Source of the DNA: Clostridia bacterium
GTDB lineage: Bacteria; Bacillota; Clostridia; Oscillospirales; Acutalibacteraceae
Assembly: GCA_017480115.1 (NCBI GenBank)
Contig: JAFVBH010000071.1
Span: forward strand, 1 to 35,603
Direction: 5' to 3'
Length of the DNA stretch: 35,603 nucleotides
The position numbers and the translations under genes are program-made. Positions 14,503 through 23,011 of this stretch are shown piece by piece. Numbering within the stretch: the first letter of the stretch is position 1; the number at the start of each line of letters is the position of its first letter. Under the pieces are notes generated by a model. It was not told the origin of the DNA. It searched no databases and was given only the letters and a program-made list of their open reading frames with translations.

Positions 14503-16395
14503 ATGCGTACGGTGGAAGAGCGTGCATTGTCAAAAAAGAAGTTGACAAAGATTGATCTGGTCGCGGCGGTGTTTTTTATTGTCACGGCGGTTTTTTTGTT
14601 TCATTCCGCGCGTTATGGCGTGCAATCTGTTGATGAGGGGTTTTATTTTACGATTCCGCACCGGCTGCTGTTGGGCGACCGGCTGATTATCAATGAATGG
14701 CATCTGACGCAGTTATCCGCAATTTTTCAGTATCTGCCTTTCCTGTTATACTATAATATTTCCGGCGGCACGGCGGGGGTTATCCTGTATTTTCGTTATC
14801 TGTATATTGCGGTGCAGTTGATTTTTGCCGTTTATTTATATCTGTCGTTGCGTCGCTACCGCTGGTGGGCGCTGTTATGCGCGCTGGACTTTGTCGGTTA
14901 TCATGTGTTCGGCTTTATGACTTTGAATTATTATAACATGATCAACATGGCGGCGCTGCTGGTATGCATACTCCTTTTTGTAAAGGAAAAGGTTACCATC
15001 TTCGACTATGTGTTTGCCGGTTTTGTATATGCCTGCGGGGTGCTGATTGAACCTGCAACCGCTGTGATTTATTTTGTGTTTTCTTTGTTAGTACTTATTA
15101 AACTTATCAGGCAAAAGAAAGATAAAGCTTTTTTGCCTGCCTGTGATTTTATTTTTAACGGACGAGCTTGGGGGCTGCTGACCGCGGGGATTTTAATTTG
15201 CGCTGTGATATTTTTCGTCATTATTCTCGCCGGCGCCGATATAAAAGCGCTGCTGATAAATCTGCCGGAGCTGGCGGGGGATTATGAGTATAACTATGTA
15301 ACAGGCGTCGCTCGCGTGATAAAGTGGTATAAGCTGGAAAATTACTTAAAGATGACCGGCATAGTTTCCAATATTTTATGGACAGGATATTTTATTGCGC
15401 TGTTGATATTCCGTCGGAAATTACAGGAAAAAAAGCTTGCATTTTTTTCCATTGGGTGCGCAATATACGCATACACGGTTATTTCATTGCTTGTTATGCT
15501 TCAAAAAGATTTATTTGTTGTTTATATATACGATGGGCTGTCCTTTTCAATAAAAACTGTATTAATAAGTCTTTTGGGCACGGTATGTTATGTTTTAAGC
15601 ACAAAAAAGAACAGAAAACTGTTTGCGTTTTTATTGTACGGCTGGAGTTGTGCGCTGCTGACCGATTTTACCTCGGATGTGTCAATCGGCTTTGCCTGTG
15701 TTGTATCGGCGATTCCGTCCATTCTGTTATTTGCCGGACTTGTGCGTGAACTTATAAGCGAGAAGCTGGGTTGCCATGAGATACATTCTATTTCTGATGC
15801 GGTACGGCACATGCAGGGGCGTGTCGGCAAAAAACGACTGAAGCTGCAGTTTGCGTGTGTAACACTTGCTTTAATTGTTTTAGTGATGGGGGAGAGCTAC
15901 TCGTATGCATCAGCACGAACATGGCATTTTATTGAAATTATGGTAAATGCCTATTATCAGAAGTCGGAAACCTTGGATGCAGAATTGACGCAGGGTCCAC
16001 TGCAAGGTGTTGTGACAATTCCTTTCTTAAAAGTAAAATATGATGAAACTTTGGAGGATCTGGCGCTGATAAAACAAGCTTCCGATGGTCCATTGTATGT
16101 GGCGGATTTATGTTCGTGGTATTATCTTTACGCCGATATGCCGTACGGCACTTATTCCGCTTATTTTGTTGATGCGGACAGTCGTGACCGTTTAGAACAT
16201 TATTGGGATTTGCACCCGGATAAGCGCCCGCAGGTGATTTACGTGCCGTTCTTTAATTATGAAAATTATAGAGAAGACAAGGAGCGCGCCACAGCAAATA
16301 TGCAGTATTTTCGTTCCCGGTGCGCATGTACTGTGCAGATAGGAAAACAGGGCTATATTATTGCGGTGACAGACTGGGAACACCCCCAGACCTGA
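14503..16395 (+). CDS. Polytopic GT-C-like membrane protein, paralog A
   Basis: This is a 630-residue protein with about ten or more membrane helices and a soluble C-terminal ~130 residues. After the first helix comes an acidic pair in the first outer loop (QSVDEGFYFTIPHRLLLGDR), the position where GT-C glycosyltransferases (PMT/ArnT-like) carry their catalytic Asp/Glu. INEWHLTQLSAIFQYLPF and LYFRYLYIAVQLIFAVYLY follow. GT-C enzymes use lipid-linked sugars to modify envelope polymers or proteins; the substrate here is unknown. ATG 14503 is eight bases behind GGAGTGG; the upstream GTG at 14491 lies inside that site. It forms an operon with paralog B, 32 bases downstream. Confidence 0.75.
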   Translation: MRTVEERALSKKKLTKIDLVAAVFFIVTAVFLFHSARYGVQSVDEGFYFTIPHRLLLGDRLIINEWHLTQLSAIFQYLPFLLYYNISGGTAGVILYFRYLYIAVQLIFAVYLYLSLRRYRWWALLCALDFVGYHVFGFMTLNYYNMINMAALLVCILLFVKEKVTIFDYVFAGFVYACGVLIEPATAVIYFVFSLLVLIKLIRQKKDKAFLPACDFIFNGRAWGLLTAGILICAVIFFVIILAGADIKALLINLPELAGDYEYNYVTGVARVIKWYKLENYLKMTGIVSNILWTGYFIALLIFRRKLQEKKLAFFSIGCAIYAYTVISLLVMLQKDLFVVYIYDGLSFSIKTVLISLLGTVCYVLSTKKNRKLFAFLLYGWSCALLTDFTSDVSIGFACVVSAIPSILLFAGLVRELISEKLGCHEIHSISDAVRHMQGRVGKKRLKLQFACVTLALIVLVMGESYSYASARTWHFIEIMVNAYYQKSETLDAELTQGPLQGVVTIPFLKVKYDETLEDLALIKQASDGPLYVADLCSWYYLYADMPYGTYSAYFVDADSRDRLEHYWDLHPDKRPQVIYVPFFNYENYREDKERATANMQYFRSRCACTVQIGKQGYIIAVTDWEHPQT

Positions 16396-16427
16396 GGTAA
16401 AACGATCGCTCGCGGAGGTGAAAAGCA

Positions 16428-18278
16428 TTGAAGATATGGGCTTCGGTAAAAAGAAACATCACAAAAGCGGATATTGCCGCCCTGATGGTTTTGATTGCTC
16501 TGGTGTTGTTCCTGCTTTATGCCGTTCGTTACGGTCTGCAGGTCAGTGATGAGAGTTTTTATTTTACAATCCCGCATAGGCTGTTGCAGGGGGATCGTCT
16601 GATCATCAATGAATGGCACCTGACGCAGCTTGCCGCGATTTTTCAATATCTGCCCTTTCGGTTGTATTATATGCTGACCGGCGGCACAGAGGGGATCGTG
16701 CTTTATTTCAGATATTTGTATGTCGCGGTGAAATTGCTGTTCGCCGTATATATATATTTATCCCTGCGCCGCTATCAGTGGTGGGCAATTCTGTGTTCGG
16801 TGATTTTTACCGGTTATCATGCTTTTGGCTATATGACGCTGAATTATTATAATATGGGGATGATGGCGGCGCTGCTTGTATGCCTGACCCTTTTTGCAAA
16901 GCCGCGGGTTCGTCGTTTTGATTATATGTTTGCCGGTTTTGTGCTTGCCTGTTGCGTGCTGCTGGAGCCGGCGGCGGCAGCGATCTATTTTATATATACT
17001 TTTTTGATGCTGATAAAAATGCGCAGGGAAAAGAAACAGAAGCCCTTTTTGTCTGCTTACGAGTTTATTTTGAACAAAAATGCTTGGATTTATTCAACTG
17101 CGGGCATCCTGATTTGCGCTGTAATCTTCTTGGCGATTCTTCTTTCCGGCGGCGATATAAAGGCGCTGTTGTTTAATCTGCCGGAGCTTGCGGGGGATTC
17201 CGAGTATAATTATACCACGGGTATGGCGAGTATCATTAAATGGTATAAAATCCGACAATATATGGCGGCGACCGGCATGATCGCCAATGTTCTCTGGGCG
17301 GCGTATTTTGTCGTCTTGCTGTTTTTTCGGAAAAAAATACCGGAAAAGAAGCCGTCCCTTTTTGCGCTTGCTTGCGTGATTTTTGCGTTTGCGACGGTTT
17401 CCATGCTGATCTCGATGCAAAAAAAGAGATACTTTGTGCTTTCCGTGCAGCCGATTGTGCTGAGCATTTTCGGCATTGTGTGCTATCTGTTAAGCGCAAG
17501 GAAAAATAAGAAAATGTTTGTTTTTCTGCTTTTCGGTTGGACGTTTGCGTTTTTTACGGATTTTACATCGGAGGTGTCCATCGGCGTCGGGTGTATCGTT
17601 GCGACAACACCCTCCGTGCTCCTGTTTGCCGACATGATCGCAGAGATGCGGCAGATGCAGATGCAAGGCGTCGCGCGGCATTTTGCAGAGGAAACCGGGC
17701 GTAACCGAAAACAATCGACGCGCAAGGATAAAGACGCCCGGGCGCGAGCGCAGATATTGTGCATGGCGCTTGCGGTGTGCGTCCTGATTGCCGGAGAGGG
17801 ATATTATTATATGTTCGCACGCAGCACGCAGTTACTTGAACGTATCTTTATTACAAATGAGCAGCCGCTGAATGCACAAGCAGAGCGCGGTCCGATGAAA
17901 GGAATAAAGACAACAGCGGCGGTTAAAACGCAGTATGATGCGATACTGCGCGATCTTGATCGTCTGCAAGGCGCGGAAGGCCCGCTATATGTTGCAAATT
18001 TATGTCCGGCGCCGTACCTGTACGCGGATTTACCGTACGGCACGTACAGTTCGTTCTATGTGGAGGCGGACAGTCATGACCGCCTGGAGCATTACTGGGA
18101 GCTGCACCCGAACGCAGTGCCGCAGGTCATCTATATTCCTTTTTTCAATACCAATGATTACGTGGTCAATAAATCCGCGGCAAGAGATAAGCTTGTATAT
18201 CTCCGGTCGCTGTTTCCGGATTGTCAGGTGGAGACCGGAGACGCAGGCTACATTGTTACTGTTGCCGTACAAAAATAA
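16428..18278 (+). CDS. Polytopic GT-C-like membrane protein, paralog B
   Basis: This 616-residue protein starts at TTG 16428, behind a strong GGAGGTG at 16414-16420. It is a clear tandem duplicate of the preceding gene, collinear throughout: QVSDESFYFTIPHRLLQGDR, INEWHLTQLAAIFQYLPF, FNLPELAGDSEYNY, FTDFTSEVSIG, YADLPYGTYSSF, DRLEHYWELHPN and the closing VIYIPFFN all have counterparts. The DE pair after the first helix is kept as D-E. A cytoplasmic basic loop near residue 420 is longer than in paralog A. Both copies appear intact, which suggests distinct substrates or a heteromeric enzyme (inference). Confidence 0.78.
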   Translation: MKIWASVKRNITKADIAALMVLIALVLFLLYAVRYGLQVSDESFYFTIPHRLLQGDRLIINEWHLTQLAAIFQYLPFRLYYMLTGGTEGIVLYFRYLYVAVKLLFAVYIYLSLRRYQWWAILCSVIFTGYHAFGYMTLNYYNMGMMAALLVCLTLFAKPRVRRFDYMFAGFVLACCVLLEPAAAAIYFIYTFLMLIKMRREKKQKPFLSAYEFILNKNAWIYSTAGILICAVIFLAILLSGGDIKALLFNLPELAGDSEYNYTTGMASIIKWYKIRQYMAATGMIANVLWAAYFVVLLFFRKKIPEKKPSLFALACVIFAFATVSMLISMQKKRYFVLSVQPIVLSIFGIVCYLLSARKNKKMFVFLLFGWTFAFFTDFTSEVSIGVGCIVATTPSVLLFADMIAEMRQMQMQGVARHFAEETGRNRKQSTRKDKDARARAQILCMALAVCVLIAGEGYYYMFARSTQLLERIFITNEQPLNAQAERGPMKGIKTTAAVKTQYDAILRDLDRLQGAEGPLYVANLCPAPYLYADLPYGTYSSFYVEADSHDRLEHYWELHPNAVPQVIYIPFFNTNDYVVNKSAARDKLVYLRSLFPDCQVETGDAGYIVTVAVQK

Positions 18279-18286
18279 AAAAGCTT

Positions 18287-18322
18287 CCGACAGGTGATTT
18301 ACCGGTCGGGAGTGATTTTTTG
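18287..18322 (+). terminator. Terminator after paralog B
   Basis: CCGAC-a-GGT and ACC-g-GTCGG pair around a five-base loop (18287-18309), and a T-run at 18317-18322 follows. It overlaps the last codons of the convergent FliB-like gene. Confidence 0.6.
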
Positions 18323-19165
18323 CATAAGTATATCGACGTTCTCCGTGCTGTATTCGATCTGTTCCGAAAATCGGCGCATGTGCGCCGCCGTTGCGGGCGC
18401 AATCGCGTCCTGCAAAAAAATAAATTCCGTACATAACCGTCCGTAGGTAAGCACGGCGTTCATGCCGTATGCGTCAAGATTCTCTATTTGTCTGTAAGTA
18501 ATATATTGATAGATGCGGTCGAACAGCGCACGGTCGTAGGTCTGCGCATAGGCCTTTGCCGATGCCGCGATATTTTGAACCATATTTGACAGCTGCCCGA
18601 GCCGCTGTGTCCACGCGTCGTCGATCGGCTCCGTTTTTGCCATCAGTGTCAGAATTTCGGCATAATATGCGGCGCCGGGTCGCGGCGTGAAGCGGAAATC
18701 TGTTACGGTTTTACAGCCGAGCAAGTCCAATAGCGCCGCGAAATCGAATGCCTGCCCCGTGTCGGAGACAAACCGCAGCGCCGGCGCGTCCGTCAGCAGC
18801 GTACAGACCGCCTCGCAGCTCAGTCCGAGCCCGCAAAGCTCTATATCATGAACAGTTTCAAAAAAGCGGGGATGCAGAGCGCAGACGTCGCAAAGCGCGT
18901 CCTCTCCCCGCGCCTTGATAATATCGCAAAGGTCGTCTTTGTCTAAAAAAGGGCATCGTTCCTCTTCTGTCAGCGCAAAGCTGTAAGTATCGCCGTCAAA
19001 GGTGATCGCTGCCCGCAGACGGTCTCCCAATGGGGACGGATCAGACAGATAGCGCCGCGCCGTCACGGGATCAATATCGATTTCCCAGCCCATGCAGCAG
19101 GTATGGGCGCATCGGTGCGCTTTGCAGCGAAACTGTGGATAAAACGAGGGATATATAGAGGTCAT
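18299..19165 (-). CDS. FliB-like (flagellin lysine-N-methylase family) Cys-cluster protein
   Basis: This is a 288-residue protein. The N-terminal FRCKAHRCAHTCCMGWEIDID, followed by RCPFLDKDDLC and LCDVCALHPRFF, matches the YkgJ-type CxxxCx(2-4)C cluster of proteins annotated as flagellin lysine-N-methylase FliB. The Cys cluster likely binds a metal or Fe-S centre. No flagellar gene lies in the window, and this family is widespread in non-motile Clostridia, so the substrate is uncertain. I use ATG 19165 with GGTGAT four bases upstream; a GTG at 19174 is an alternative. It has its own promoter divergent from the polymerase gene. Confidence 0.85.
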   Translation of the reverse strand: MTSIYPSFYPQFRCKAHRCAHTCCMGWEIDIDPVTARRYLSDPSPLGDRLRAAITFDGDTYSFALTEEERCPFLDKDDLCDIIKARGEDALCDVCALHPRFFETVHDIELCGLGLSCEAVCTLLTDAPALRFVSDTGQAFDFAALLDLLGCKTVTDFRFTPRPGAAYYAEILTLMAKTEPIDDAWTQRLGQLSNMVQNIAASAKAYAQTYDRALFDRIYQYITYRQIENLDAYGMNAVLTYGRLCTEFIFLQDAIAPATAAHMRRFSEQIEYSTENVDILMQKITPDR

Positions 19166-19182
19166 TGTTATCACCGCGTATT

Positions 19183-19210
19183 ATTATAGTCATTTTTGAC
19201 GTGCCGTCAA
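19183..19210 (-). promoter_or_regulatory. Promoter of the FliB-like gene with overlapping palindrome
   Basis: On the minus strand, TTGACG (19205-19210), a 16-bp spacer and TATAAT (19183-19188) form a good promoter. Its -35 is part of a perfect palindrome, TTGACG-TGC-CGTCAA at 19196-19210, a possible operator. Confidence 0.6.
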
Positions 19211-19254
19211 TAGCATGCTGGTAAACATTTGTTTGATTATTTTTGCAAAAGGTA

Positions 19255-19301
19255 TTGCAAATTTGCATACGCTGTGATAAACTGTTGGTGAACAAATGAA
19301 C
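19255..19301 (+). promoter_or_regulatory. Promoter of the Y-family polymerase gene with an imperfect LexA-like site
   Basis: TTGCAA (19255-19260), a 17-bp spacer and TAAACT (19278-19283) precede the gene. GAACAAATGAAC at 19290-19301 covers the start region and matches 10 of 12 positions of the Firmicutes LexA box GAACRNRYGTTY; AAACATTTGTTT at 19223-19234 is a second imperfect match upstream. SOS control is plausible but not proven. Confidence 0.4.
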
Positions 19302-19314
19302 GGGAGGCGCGCGT

Positions 19315-20826
19315 ATGGCGGAAAGAATCTATCTGGCGATCGATCTGAAATCCTTTTATGCTTCGGTGGAGTGCGCGGAGCGGGGACTCGATCCTCTGAC
19401 GACCAATCTTGTCGTTGCCGATGAGGGCCGTACGGAGAAAACGATCTGCCTTGCGGTGTCGCCCTCTTTAAAAGCCTATGGGATCCCCGGCAGGGCGCGG
19501 CTGTTTGAGGTCGTGCAAAAGTTGCATGAGGTCAATGCGGAGCGAAAGCGCCGCTTGCCTGATAAAACCTTTTCCGGCGCGTCCAGCAGCGACGTGGAAC
19601 TGAAAAACGACCCGTCGCTTGCCGTTGATTATATTATTGCCAAGCCGCGTATGGCGTATTATATGCAGTATAGCGCAGAAATCTACGGAATTTATCTGCG
19701 GTATGTCGCGCCGGAGGATATTCACGTTTATTCCGTGGACGAGGTGTTTATTGACGCGACGGATTATCTGAAAACCTACGATTTAACGCCGCATGCCTTT
19801 GCCATGAAGTTGATTCGCGAGGTGCTGGGCGCAACGGGCATTACCGCAACGGCGGGGATCGGCACCAATTTGTATCTTGCCAAGGTGGCGATGGATATTG
19901 TTGCAAAGCATATTGCGCCAGACCGTGACGGCGTTCGCGTCGCCGAGTTGGACGAATCGCGGTACCGGCAGCTGCTGTGGGATCACCGACCGCTGACGGA
20001 TTTTTGGCGCGTGGGGCGCGGGTATGCAAAAAAGCTGGAGGCAAACGGCATGTTCACCATGGGCGATGTGGCGAGATGCTCCGTCGGCGCGGCAAATTCG
20101 TTTTATAATGAAGAATTGCTTTACAAACTGTTCGGCGTCAATGCCGAGCTGCTGATCGATCATGCGTGGGGCTGGGAGCCTTGTACCATGGCGGATATTA
20201 AGGCATATAAGCCGGAAAACAACAGCCTCGGCGCCGGGCAGGTGCTGCAGTGTCCCTACGATTATGAAAAAGGATTGCTGATTACCAAAGAAATGACGGA
20301 TCTTCTGGCGCTGGATCTTGTGGATAAGGACTTGGTGACAGATCAAATCGTTTTGACCGTGGGGTATGACGTCATCAGTCTTACGGCGGATACCGTTTAT
20401 GCCGGTGCGGTGAAAACCGATCATTACGGCAGGAGGGTGCCGAAATCCGCCCATGGCAGTATCAATCTGAACGCCTATACCGCGTCTTCCTCTGCGATTC
20501 TGCAAGCAGTTTCTTCGCTGTATGCGCGGATTGTGGATCGCAATTTGATGGTTCGTCGGGTATATCTGACCGCGAATCACGTAATTCCTGCCCATGCGAT
20601 CCCGCAGGCATCGCCGGAACAGCTGGATATGTTTACGGATTATGAAGCCGCTAAGAGGCAGCAGACGGCGGCGGATATAGCTGCGGAAAAAGAAAAACAG
20701 TTGCAGGAAGCGGTGCTGGCACTGAAGAAGAAATACGGGAAAAACGCTGTGCTGAAAGGTATGAATCTGGAGGCGGGCGCAACGACCGTGGAGCGCAATC
20801 GTATGATCGGCGGACATAAAGCGTAA
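19315..20826 (+). CDS. Y-family translesion DNA polymerase (UmuC-like)
   Basis: This 503-residue protein starts at ATG 19315, behind GGGAGG. The palm-domain metal ligands are present: Asp10 in LAIDLKSFYASVE, and Asp142-Glu143 in VYSVDEVFID. RGLDPLTTNLVVAD is the fingers region, GIGTNLYLAKVAMDI and WRVGRGYAKKLEANGM form the thumb helix-hairpin-helix, and the little-finger domain follows. An insertion near residue 85-115 is typical of the Firmicutes UmuC/UvrX-type group. These enzymes copy damaged DNA with low fidelity. A YolD-like gene follows 18 bases later, the standard pairing in this group. Confidence 0.94.
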   Translation: MAERIYLAIDLKSFYASVECAERGLDPLTTNLVVADEGRTEKTICLAVSPSLKAYGIPGRARLFEVVQKLHEVNAERKRRLPDKTFSGASSSDVELKNDPSLAVDYIIAKPRMAYYMQYSAEIYGIYLRYVAPEDIHVYSVDEVFIDATDYLKTYDLTPHAFAMKLIREVLGATGITATAGIGTNLYLAKVAMDIVAKHIAPDRDGVRVAELDESRYRQLLWDHRPLTDFWRVGRGYAKKLEANGMFTMGDVARCSVGAANSFYNEELLYKLFGVNAELLIDHAWGWEPCTMADIKAYKPENNSLGAGQVLQCPYDYEKGLLITKEMTDLLALDLVDKDLVTDQIVLTVGYDVISLTADTVYAGAVKTDHYGRRVPKSAHGSINLNAYTASSSAILQAVSSLYARIVDRNLMVRRVYLTANHVIPAHAIPQASPEQLDMFTDYEAAKRQQTAADIAAEKEKQLQEAVLALKKKYGKNAVLKGMNLEAGATTVERNRMIGGHKA

Positions 20827-20844
20827 AAGGGGGGGGAGCGCGTA

Positions 20845-21300
20845 ATGTTTGTTTTTGATACAGACGGCGGGGGAAAATATAAAGATATTCTTGATTTGCC
20901 GCATCATGTGTCCGGGCGGCATCCGCAGATGTCCAATTTGAACCGTGCCGCCCAGTTCGCGCCCTTTGCCGCATTGGCGGGCTATGATGCTGTCATTCGG
21001 GAGGCTGCCCGCCGTACAGAGGAAAAAATAGAGCTGGACGAAAGCGAAAAGGCGGCGCTGAACGCGTTGCTGCTGCAGTTGACAGCGGGAGACGCGCGGT
21101 CCGCAACTGCGGCGATCACGTATTTTTGTCCTGATAAAAAAAAGTCCGGCGGCGCGTACATCACCGTGACGGACAGTATTCGCAGGATCGATCTCTATAC
21201 GCGGCGCGTGCTTTTGCGGGGCGGTACGCAGATCCCCATCGAGGATATTTATAAAATTGAAATTTTTTCAGCAAACGAACGCAACGACCGGGCGGATTAA
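20845..21300 (+). CDS. YolD-like family protein
   Basis: This 151-residue protein begins at ATG 20845 behind a run of eight G. The diagnostic N-terminus reads YKDILDLPHHVSGRHPQMS, then NRAAQFAPFAALAGYDAVIREAARRTEEKIEL. YolD-like proteins are commonly encoded with Y-family polymerases and are thought to act as UmuD-like accessory factors. The C-terminal half (SIRRIDLYTRRVLLRGGTQIPIEDIYKIEIF) is a small beta domain. Confidence 0.92.
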   Translation: MFVFDTDGGGKYKDILDLPHHVSGRHPQMSNLNRAAQFAPFAALAGYDAVIREAARRTEEKIELDESEKAALNALLLQLTAGDARSATAAITYFCPDKKKSGGAYITVTDSIRRIDLYTRRVLLRGGTQIPIEDIYKIEIFSANERNDRAD

Positions 21301-21319
21301 TCTCCGTCCGGTCATTTTT
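21286..21319 (+). terminator. Terminator of the polymerase-YolD operon
   Basis: GACCGGGCGGA (21286-21296) pairs with TCCGTCCGGTC (21303-21313) with one mismatch, followed by a T-run at 21315-21319. It overlaps the YolD stop and faces the convergent 77-aa gene. Confidence 0.75.
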
Positions 21320-21347
21320 GCGCTTTGCAGCGGGCAATCTTCTTAAT

Positions 21348-21581
21348 TTATAGAATTTCCGTACCGTCGTCGGCAGTGAAAGGTTTTATATCAGAAAAAT
21401 CAAACGCGCTGTCGTCCATCATGAGAAAGGCGGTATGGGCTTCTTCGTACAGGCAGTACAAACGCCGTGTCAGCAGAGCCGTATCCCGCTTTTCGTCCGC
21501 CGACAGCGCGGATACATAATCGCGAAACATGACGCTCGCGTATATCTTTGCAAGATCGTTGGCGATGGTTTCCTTATCCAT
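21348..21581 (-). CDS. Small hypothetical acidic protein (77 aa)
   Basis: A 77-residue frame starts at ATG 21579-21581 behind AGAGGAAG on the coding strand. It reads as one or two amphipathic helices (IANDLAKIYASVMFRDYVSALSADEKR, then LLTRRLYCLYEEAHTAFLMM) with an acidic end, and has no signal or membrane segment. I do not recognise it. The longer in-frame extension upstream (to 21905) runs over the cotJA start and should be ignored. Confidence 0.6.
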   Translation of the reverse strand: MDKETIANDLAKIYASVMFRDYVSALSADEKRDTALLTRRLYCLYEEAHTAFLMMDDSAFDFSDIKPFTADDGTEIL

Positions 21582-21728
21582 GCGCTTCCTCTTTTCTATC
21601 GAAAATTTAATAACGGCATTATTGTAGCATTCTGTTTTGCTGAAATCAATACGGAAATGCCGATTCTTTTCGCGGGAAACTGAAAAAAACACAAAATCAA
21701 ATAAAAACTGTCCCACGCATGTCGGCGG

Positions 21729-21736
21729 CATACGAT
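21729..21736 (+). promoter_or_regulatory. Possible sporulation sigma -10 before cotJA
   Basis: CATACGAT resembles the -10 of sigma-E/sigma-K promoters (CATAnnnT) and lies 43 bases before the cotJA start. The -35 match is weak, so this is tentative. Confidence 0.3.
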
Positions 21737-21778
21737 GCAATGAGGATTTCCTCAAAATAATCAAAGGAGTGATTGTTT

Positions 21779-22015
21779 TTGTACAGAAAAAACAATTGCG
21801 GATGTGACAGGGAAGTCTATCCTCAGGACGCGTCCTGCCCGGTCGACGACGATATGTATACCGGACGAACCGCTCTGCCGGAGGATACCGTCGTAGCGAT
21901 GGCATACGTGCCCTTCCAGTTGAACCGCAAAACCTATGACGCGGGAACTGCCCTATGCAAAGGTACTTTATTCCCGGTGTTGAACAAACCCTTTAAAGGA
22001 GCGTGTATGCGATGA
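21779..22015 (+). CDS. cotJA: Spore coat protein CotJA
   Basis: This 78-residue protein starts at TTG 21779, eight bases behind AAAGGAGT; the upstream in-frame TTG at 21773 sits too close to the site. The CotJA signature is the AMAYVPFQ-type segment, here VAMAYVPFQLNRKTYDAGTALCKGTLFPVLNKPF. CotJA is made in the mother cell and deposited with CotJC in the inner coat. Its stop overlaps the cotJB start (ATGA). Confidence 0.9.
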   Translation: MYRKNNCGCDREVYPQDASCPVDDDMYTGRTALPEDTVVAMAYVPFQLNRKTYDAGTALCKGTLFPVLNKPFKGACMR

Positions 22016-22257
22016 ACAGATGCAAGCTGCTCCGTGAAATATCCGAGGTACAGTTTGCCGCGTGGGAACTGCACCTGTATCTTGATACGCACCCTTCCGA
22101 CCTGCGCGCGGCAGCGTTAATGAACGAGTATGAAAGAAAATACGATATGCTCGTTCGCAAATATGAAGAGCAGTTCGGCCCCCTGACAGCCGGCAGCGGT
22201 GACAGCGCTGAATGGCTGGCAAGCCCGTGGCCCTGGGAAGTAGTGAGGTGTGACTGA
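22012..22257 (+). CDS. cotJB: Spore coat protein CotJB
   Basis: This is an 81-residue protein. LLREISEVQFAAWELHLYLDTHP, then NEYERKYDMLVRKYEEQFGPL, is the CotJB pattern, ending in WPWE. The ATG at 22012 overlaps the cotJA stop; a GTG at 22003 is less likely. Its own stop overlaps the cotJC start (TGATG), so all three genes are translationally coupled. Confidence 0.9.
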   Translation: MNRCKLLREISEVQFAAWELHLYLDTHPSDLRAAALMNEYERKYDMLVRKYEEQFGPLTAGSGDSAEWLASPWPWEVVRCD

Positions 22258-22868
22258 TGTTTACGTATGAGAAAAAACTGCAATATCCGATCAATATTAA
22301 GAACCCCGATCCCCGCGCCGCACAGATTATTATCAGCCAGTACGGCGGCCCCGATGGGGAAATGTCTGCGGCGCTGCGGTATCTTTCCCAGCGCTATTCC
22401 ATGCCCTATTCCGCGCTGAAAGGATTGTTAACGGACATCGGCGTGGAGGAACTCGGTCACTTTGAGATGATCGGCACCATGGTATACCAGCTTACGAGAA
22501 ATCTGACGCCGGAGCAAATCAAAGCAAGCGGGTTTGATACCTATTTCGTCGATCATACGGCGGGCGTCTATCCCGTCGCCGCGTCCGGTACGCCGTGGAC
22601 AGCCGCGTATATTCAGTCGAAAGGTGATGTGATCACCGATCTGCATGAAAACCTTGCCGCCGAGCAGAAGGCGAGAACGACTTATGATAATATCCTGCGA
22701 TTGGTGGACGATCCCGATATTATTGATCCCATTCGTTTCCTGCGTCAGCGCGAGATCGTGCACTATCAACGATTCGGCGAGGCGCTGCGCATCGCCACCG
22801 ATAAGCTTAACAGCAAGAATTTCTACGCCTGCAACCCGTCTTTCGATAAGAACTGCGGGAAGAAGTAA
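22257..22868 (+). CDS. cotJC: Spore coat protein CotJC, manganese-catalase family
   Basis: This 203-residue protein belongs to the ferritin-like manganese catalase superfamily. YGGPDGEMSAALRYLSQRYSMP and DIGVEELGHFEMIGTMVYQL carry the helix-borne Glu/His ligands, and LAAEQKARTTYDNILRLVDDP plus REIVHYQRFGEALR supply the second half of the four-helix metal site. It is a mother-cell coat protein that may protect the spore from peroxide. It is the last gene of the operon. Confidence 0.95.
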   Translation: MFTYEKKLQYPINIKNPDPRAAQIIISQYGGPDGEMSAALRYLSQRYSMPYSALKGLLTDIGVEELGHFEMIGTMVYQLTRNLTPEQIKASGFDTYFVDHTAGVYPVAASGTPWTAAYIQSKGDVITDLHENLAAEQKARTTYDNILRLVDDPDIIDPIRFLRQREIVHYQRFGEALRIATDKLNSKNFYACNPSFDKNCGKK

Positions 22869-22934
22869 GCGACAGGAAAGCGGCGGACGATTTACTTTTG
22901 CCGTAATTAATAAGTATCAGAAAAATTTTGTTAA

Positions 22935-22979
22935 AACCGCATCAAAGGTCGTTTCGGCTTTTGATGCGGTTCTTTTGTT
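22935..22979 (+). terminator. Terminator of cotJABC
   Basis: AACCGCATCAAA pairs with TTTGATGCGGTT around an 11-base loop, followed by CTTTTGTTT. It lies about 65 bases after cotJC. Confidence 0.85.
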
Positions 22980-23011
22980 TGACACATGTGTTTCACGCTT
23001 ATTTGCTGCAG

